From Bdellovibrionia bacterium (GTDB lineage: Bacteria > Bdellovibrionota > Bdellovibrionia > Bdellovibrionales > JAGQZY01): 64,000 nucleotides of DNA. Positions 61,592-64,000 of this stretch are shown here, in pieces (the first letter of the stretch is position 1; each line of letters begins with the position of its first letter). The position numbers were made by a program, and so were the translations under genes. The stretch lies in NCBI GenBank assembly GCA_030427805.1, contig JAUICP010000001.1, positions 186,001 through 250,000 of the forward strand, written 5' to 3'. The notes below the pieces were generated by a model that was not told the origin of the DNA, made no database searches, and was given only the letters and a program-made list of their open reading frames with translations.

Positions 61592-62585
61592 TCAAGTTAC
61601 CCGGAATACCGAGGTCCCTACCATTTTTCGTAATATTAACGGCTCCGCCATCGTTAACATCGAGAATTACTTTTGTTTGCGAGCGGATTGTTCGAATTTC
61701 GTCGGGAGCCAAAGTAAAGCTACTCTTCTTTCCGTTGATGGTCATAGTCACGCGAACGGGGCCAAGGGCCTCAAGAATAATTTCACGACTACCTTGACTG
61801 ACTTGTGAAACGGTCTTTGGCGTTGGCTTTGGAGTGGGAGTCGCCGTTGGTTTCGGTGTCGGCGTCGGAGTAGGCGTTGCCGTTGGTTTCGGTGTCGGTG
61901 TTGGGGTCGGAGTAGGCGTTGCCGTTGGTTTCGGTGTCGGTGTTGGGGTCGGAGTAGGCGTTGCCGTTGGTTTCGGTGTCGGTGTTGGGGTCGGAGTAGG
62001 AGTTGCCGTTGGTTTCGGTGTCGCCTTGGTCTCAGACTTTTCTTCAGGGGTTGGAGTAGGAGTTGCCTCACCTTTGGCGCCATCTTCTGGAGTGGGTTCA
62101 GGTTGGTTTCCTGAAATGGCCTTGAGATTAGTAGGCACTTCTTTAATTATTTGCTCTTCTTCGTATGAGTCCATTTTCTTTTTAATAAAAAAGATGGCTA
62201 AGAAAAGGACAAGTACCACCATGCCAATAACGCCAAAACGAAAAAGGGCAGAATTGTTTTCGAGTTTTACAAGATTGAGAGAGTCGGCGTCGACCTGTTC
62301 AACTTGTGCACCTTCCTCGTCAGCTTCTTTGATAATTGTTTGTGGTTTTGTCGTTCCCACCTCTTCGTAAAAGAGCTCCATGATGGCGTCGACATCTAAC
62401 TCTAAATAAGAGGCATAGCTTTGAACAAATCCGCGTAAAAACGTTTTCGGTGGGAGCTTCTCTTCATCGGCTTCTTCAATGGCCATGAGAATACGTGTGT
62501 TGATTTTGGTCGCCAAAGCGATCTCACCCAGTGAAATGCCTTTTTCTTCGCGCGCTTTTTTGAGTGCTTCTCCAACGGACTTCAT
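61566..62585 (-). CDS. RodZ-like HTH membrane protein with Thr-Pro repeat
   Basis: 339 residues. Cytoplasmic HTH_25 domain ([25 protein letters not shown]), one membrane helix (about 117-136), a periplasmic Thr-Pro/Lys-Pro repeat of about 90 residues, and a C-terminal DUF4115-like beta domain (about 262-339). RodZ links MreB to the elongasome and shapes the rod. The repeat is built from 42-bp DNA units, so its length may vary between strains. Sits 3 nt after a TPR lipoprotein gene. Confidence 0.85.
   Translation of the reverse strand: MKSVGEALKKAREEKGISLGEIALATKINTRILMAIEEADEEKLPPKTFLRGFVQSYASYLELDVDAIMELFYEEVGTTKPQTIIKEADEEGAQVEQVDADSLNLVKLENNSALFRFGVIGMVVLVLFLAIFFIKKKMDSYEEEQIIKEVPTNLKAISGNQPEPTPEDGAKGEATPTPTPEEKSETKATPKPTATPTPTPTPTPKPTATPTPTPTPTPKPTATPTPTPTPTPKPTATPTPTPTPKPTATPTPKPTPKTVSQVSQGSREIILEALGPVRVTMTINGKKSSFTLAPDEIRTIRSQTKVILDVNDGGAVNITKNGRDLGIPGNLNEPIRLEY
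61840..62030. repeat. 42-bp tandem repeat coding the Thr-Pro stalk
   Basis: Three near-identical 42-bp units (61876-61917, 61918-61959, 61960-62001) flanked by shorter partial units; each encodes 14 residues of the type [14 protein letters not shown]. In-frame unit gain or loss would lengthen or shorten the stalk. Confidence 0.9.
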
Positions 62586-62587
62586 TC

Positions 62588-63343
62588 TTACCTTATTATT
62601 TTTATCATGGACCGAGCCTCGTTTGCTTGGTCACTGTAGGGATAAAGTTCTATCAATTCCTCAAATCGAGCCAGAGCTTGAGACTTCTGACCCATTTTAT
62701 AATAATTTAACCCACTGTAAAAATGAGCATCGGGAAACTTTACAGTTTTACACAAACCAATTGCTCTCTCGAAGGCATCGCGAGCTGACGAAAATTTATT
62801 GAGTTCGTGTAGAGTCCTGCCGTAGTAAGTATAAGCGAAGCAGTTCTCTCTGTTGATTTTAATAGATTCAAATAGGTGTTTTCTGGCTTTTTCGTAGAGT
62901 CCCTTTTTGAAAAATGCCAACCCAAGATTACCGAGAACTTTATCGGGATCGGGGTATGTTAAATCGTTTTTTACAATTGTTAGTTCTTTGATCGCGTCAT
63001 CGTATTGCCCAACATCGACAAGAATTCGCCCCAGATTATTTCGGCCCTCGCTAAAATCGGGATCAAGCTCTATGGACCTGCGAATATGAAATAGTGCTTT
63101 ATCGAGCTTCTGTCTCATGTAGTAAGCTAAGCCTAAATTATTTTGTACAAATTTATTATTTGGGTCCAAGTCTTGGGCCACCAAAAGTTCTTTAATGGCT
63201 CGTGGACTGTCGCCTTTAGTTAGGTAACTAGAACCAAGGCGTAAATAAAGGTCGGCTTTTTCTGGATCCCGTGACGAAGTCAGAGCGCAAGAAACTAAAA
63301 CTATACTGAGTAATGAAATGCTGAAAAAGCGGAGTCTTCGCAT
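62588..63343 (-). CDS. TPR lipoprotein, PilF/PilW-like
   Basis: 251 residues. Lipoprotein signal ending IVLVSCA, then six or so TPR motifs ([85 protein letters not shown]). PilF-type lipoproteins act as pilotins for type IV pilus secretins. It directly precedes the RodZ-like gene, an arrangement known for pilF and rodZ-like genes in many proteobacteria. Confidence 0.82.
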   Translation of the reverse strand: MRRLRFFSISLLSIVLVSCALTSSRDPEKADLYLRLGSSYLTKGDSPRAIKELLVAQDLDPNNKFVQNNLGLAYYMRQKLDKALFHIRRSIELDPDFSEGRNNLGRILVDVGQYDDAIKELTIVKNDLTYPDPDKVLGNLGLAFFKKGLYEKARKHLFESIKINRENCFAYTYYGRTLHELNKFSSARDAFERAIGLCKTVKFPDAHFYSGLNYYKMGQKSQALARFEELIELYPYSDQANEARSMIKIIR

Positions 63344-63427
63344 GGAAAAAGGCTAGCAGATATTTGAAATCAGTGCAAAATAGACGAGAATCCAGACCGG
63401 AAATGCAGCATGTCAATCACTCTCAAT

Positions 63428-64000
63428 TTAAGTAGTTTTGAGTTTGAGGGAGCAAAATACCTCAAGGTGCCCAGTTTGGGGAAACATATCAAAAGCGGAG
63501 ATTTCCTGGAGATCATATTGGTCTTTTAAAAGCTTAAGATCCCGGGCGAGAGTCGCTGGGTGACAAGATATGTAGTAGAGACATTGGGGGCGAATGGCCA
63601 TTACGGAATCGACGACGGTTTGACTGAGTCCATCTCTTGGTGGATCGACCAACATGTGCTTTACACGGTCCCCGGGGTGCACCTCATTGATATCTTCGGC
63701 AGAACCCTTCATCACTTTGAAACCATTAAAAGGGTTCAGCTTTTCACGGGCCCGTTCGACATTCTTCTGGTTTAACTCAATCGAATATCCATGAAACGAA
63801 AATCGCTCTAGAAGTGGTAAAGTAAAGTTGGCGTCTCCGGAATAGAGTTCAACGAATATTCCCTCACTATCGCCGTGTTCAGATTCGTTGAACTCAATTG
63901 ATTGGATTAATCGCTTGATAAGAATTTCATTGAGCTCAGGATTAACCTGAATAAAACTTCCTTCAGAGCCCCCGTAATCCGTAGGGGATACGTGGGTATT
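63428..64000 (-). CDS. RNA m5U methyltransferase (TrmA/RlmD family), C-terminal part
   Basis: The frame is open to the window edge, so the start is outside; 190 residues are seen. SAM-binding motif EGIFVELYSGDANFTLPLLE, then DPPRDGLSQ, the catalytic-Cys segment YYISCHPATLARDL and the general-base Glu in GHLEVFC. Methylates uridine C5 in 23S rRNA or tRNA. TrmA, RlmC and RlmD cannot be told apart without the N-terminus. Confidence 0.9.
   Translation of the reverse strand, partial: NTHVSPTDYGGSEGSFIQVNPELNEILIKRLIQSIEFNESEHGDSEGIFVELYSGDANFTLPLLERFSFHGYSIELNQKNVERAREKLNPFNGFKVMKGSAEDINEVHPGDRVKHMLVDPPRDGLSQTVVDSVMAIRPQCLYYISCHPATLARDLKLLKDQYDLQEISAFDMFPQTGHLEVFCSLKLKTT

Noticed and set aside
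61876-62001. CRISPR-like repeat array
   Set aside because: Units are directly adjacent without spacers and are in frame in a coding sequence.
61834-62370. plus-strand frame rich in Gly-Val repeats
   Set aside because: Mirror image of the Thr-Pro repeat of the RodZ-like gene on the other strand.

Overview
The window is about 41-42% G+C, with dense, mostly short operons, three tRNA genes and no rRNA. Gene content points to a Gram-negative, didermic bacterium, most likely of the Bdellovibrionota (predatory Bdellovibrio/Bacteriovorax relatives). The evidence is a complete-looking Tad/Flp (type IVb) pilus operon ending in a small secreted, probably disordered protein plus an RHS/YD-repeat protein, an arrangement that recalls the hit locus (bd0108/bd0109) beside the flp genes of Bdellovibrio bacteriovorus. 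Many predicted outer-membrane barrels, lipoproteins and secreted hydrolases support this. The taxonomic call is inference from gene content.

Layout. 1-2.2 kb: tail of an ECF sigma factor gene in a tightly overlapping operon with two small proteins, a Tat-signal DUF3106-type repeat protein and an outer-membrane barrel. 2.3-5.4 kb: membrane-anchored lytic transglycosylase, an orphan ParA with an N-terminal helix-turn-helix and a lysine-rich partner, and a divergent HTH protein. 5.5-13.2 kb: envelope and secreted proteins, including a LamG/Ig lipoprotein, a COQ7-like diiron protein, a SOUL lipoprotein, a transglutaminase-like protein, an APH-fold kinase and an SGNH-like protein. 13.2-16.4 kb: tRNA-Ser, tRNA-Arg and tRNA-Asn, gmhA, a P-loop kinase, and a possible scar of an element integrated at tRNA-Ser. 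16.4-25 kb: OYE-type oxidoreductase with divergent LysR, an SDR, a metzincin-type protease, and a phenylalanine/tyrosine catabolic operon (HPPD, phenylalanine hydroxylase, VOC protein) with its own divergent LysR.

25.5-32.3 kb: a sigma54 activator with a degenerate receiver, then an outer-membrane protein, a DASH cryptochrome and a DUF429 protein on the plus strand. These face a minus-strand operon of a DCC-family thiol protein, a four-helix membrane protein and a COG3046-type photolyase relative. The minus-strand operon starts at a promoter whose -35 box lies in a 12-bp-arm palindrome. 32.4-43 kb: outer-membrane proteins, rmuC, groESL, a divergent pair of related barrels, and a CheY-like regulator. 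43-55.8 kb: the Tad/Flp region (pilin, prepilin peptidase, three TadE-like proteins, RcpC, RcpA, a TadZ-TadA fusion, TadB, RHS protein, hit-like protein), followed by a TPR protein and a chimeric Flp-like protein. 55.9-64 kb: DUF2203 protein, nadE, DnaQ-like exonuclease, ferredoxin, and a minus-strand group of TPR lipoprotein, RodZ-like, GT39-like and degenerate PHP-like proteins, ending in a truncated RNA m5U methyltransferase gene.

Signals not explained by genes: a motif (GGTAGAAGC then CCTTTTGGTAGC) directly after the stop codon of three genes including groEL, with a partial fourth copy; several promoters whose -10 box is only 6 nt from the ATG, suggesting leaderless mRNAs; long perfect inverted repeats before the photolyase-type operon and the chimeric pilin-like gene; and a tRNA 3'-end duplication beside tRNA-Ser.
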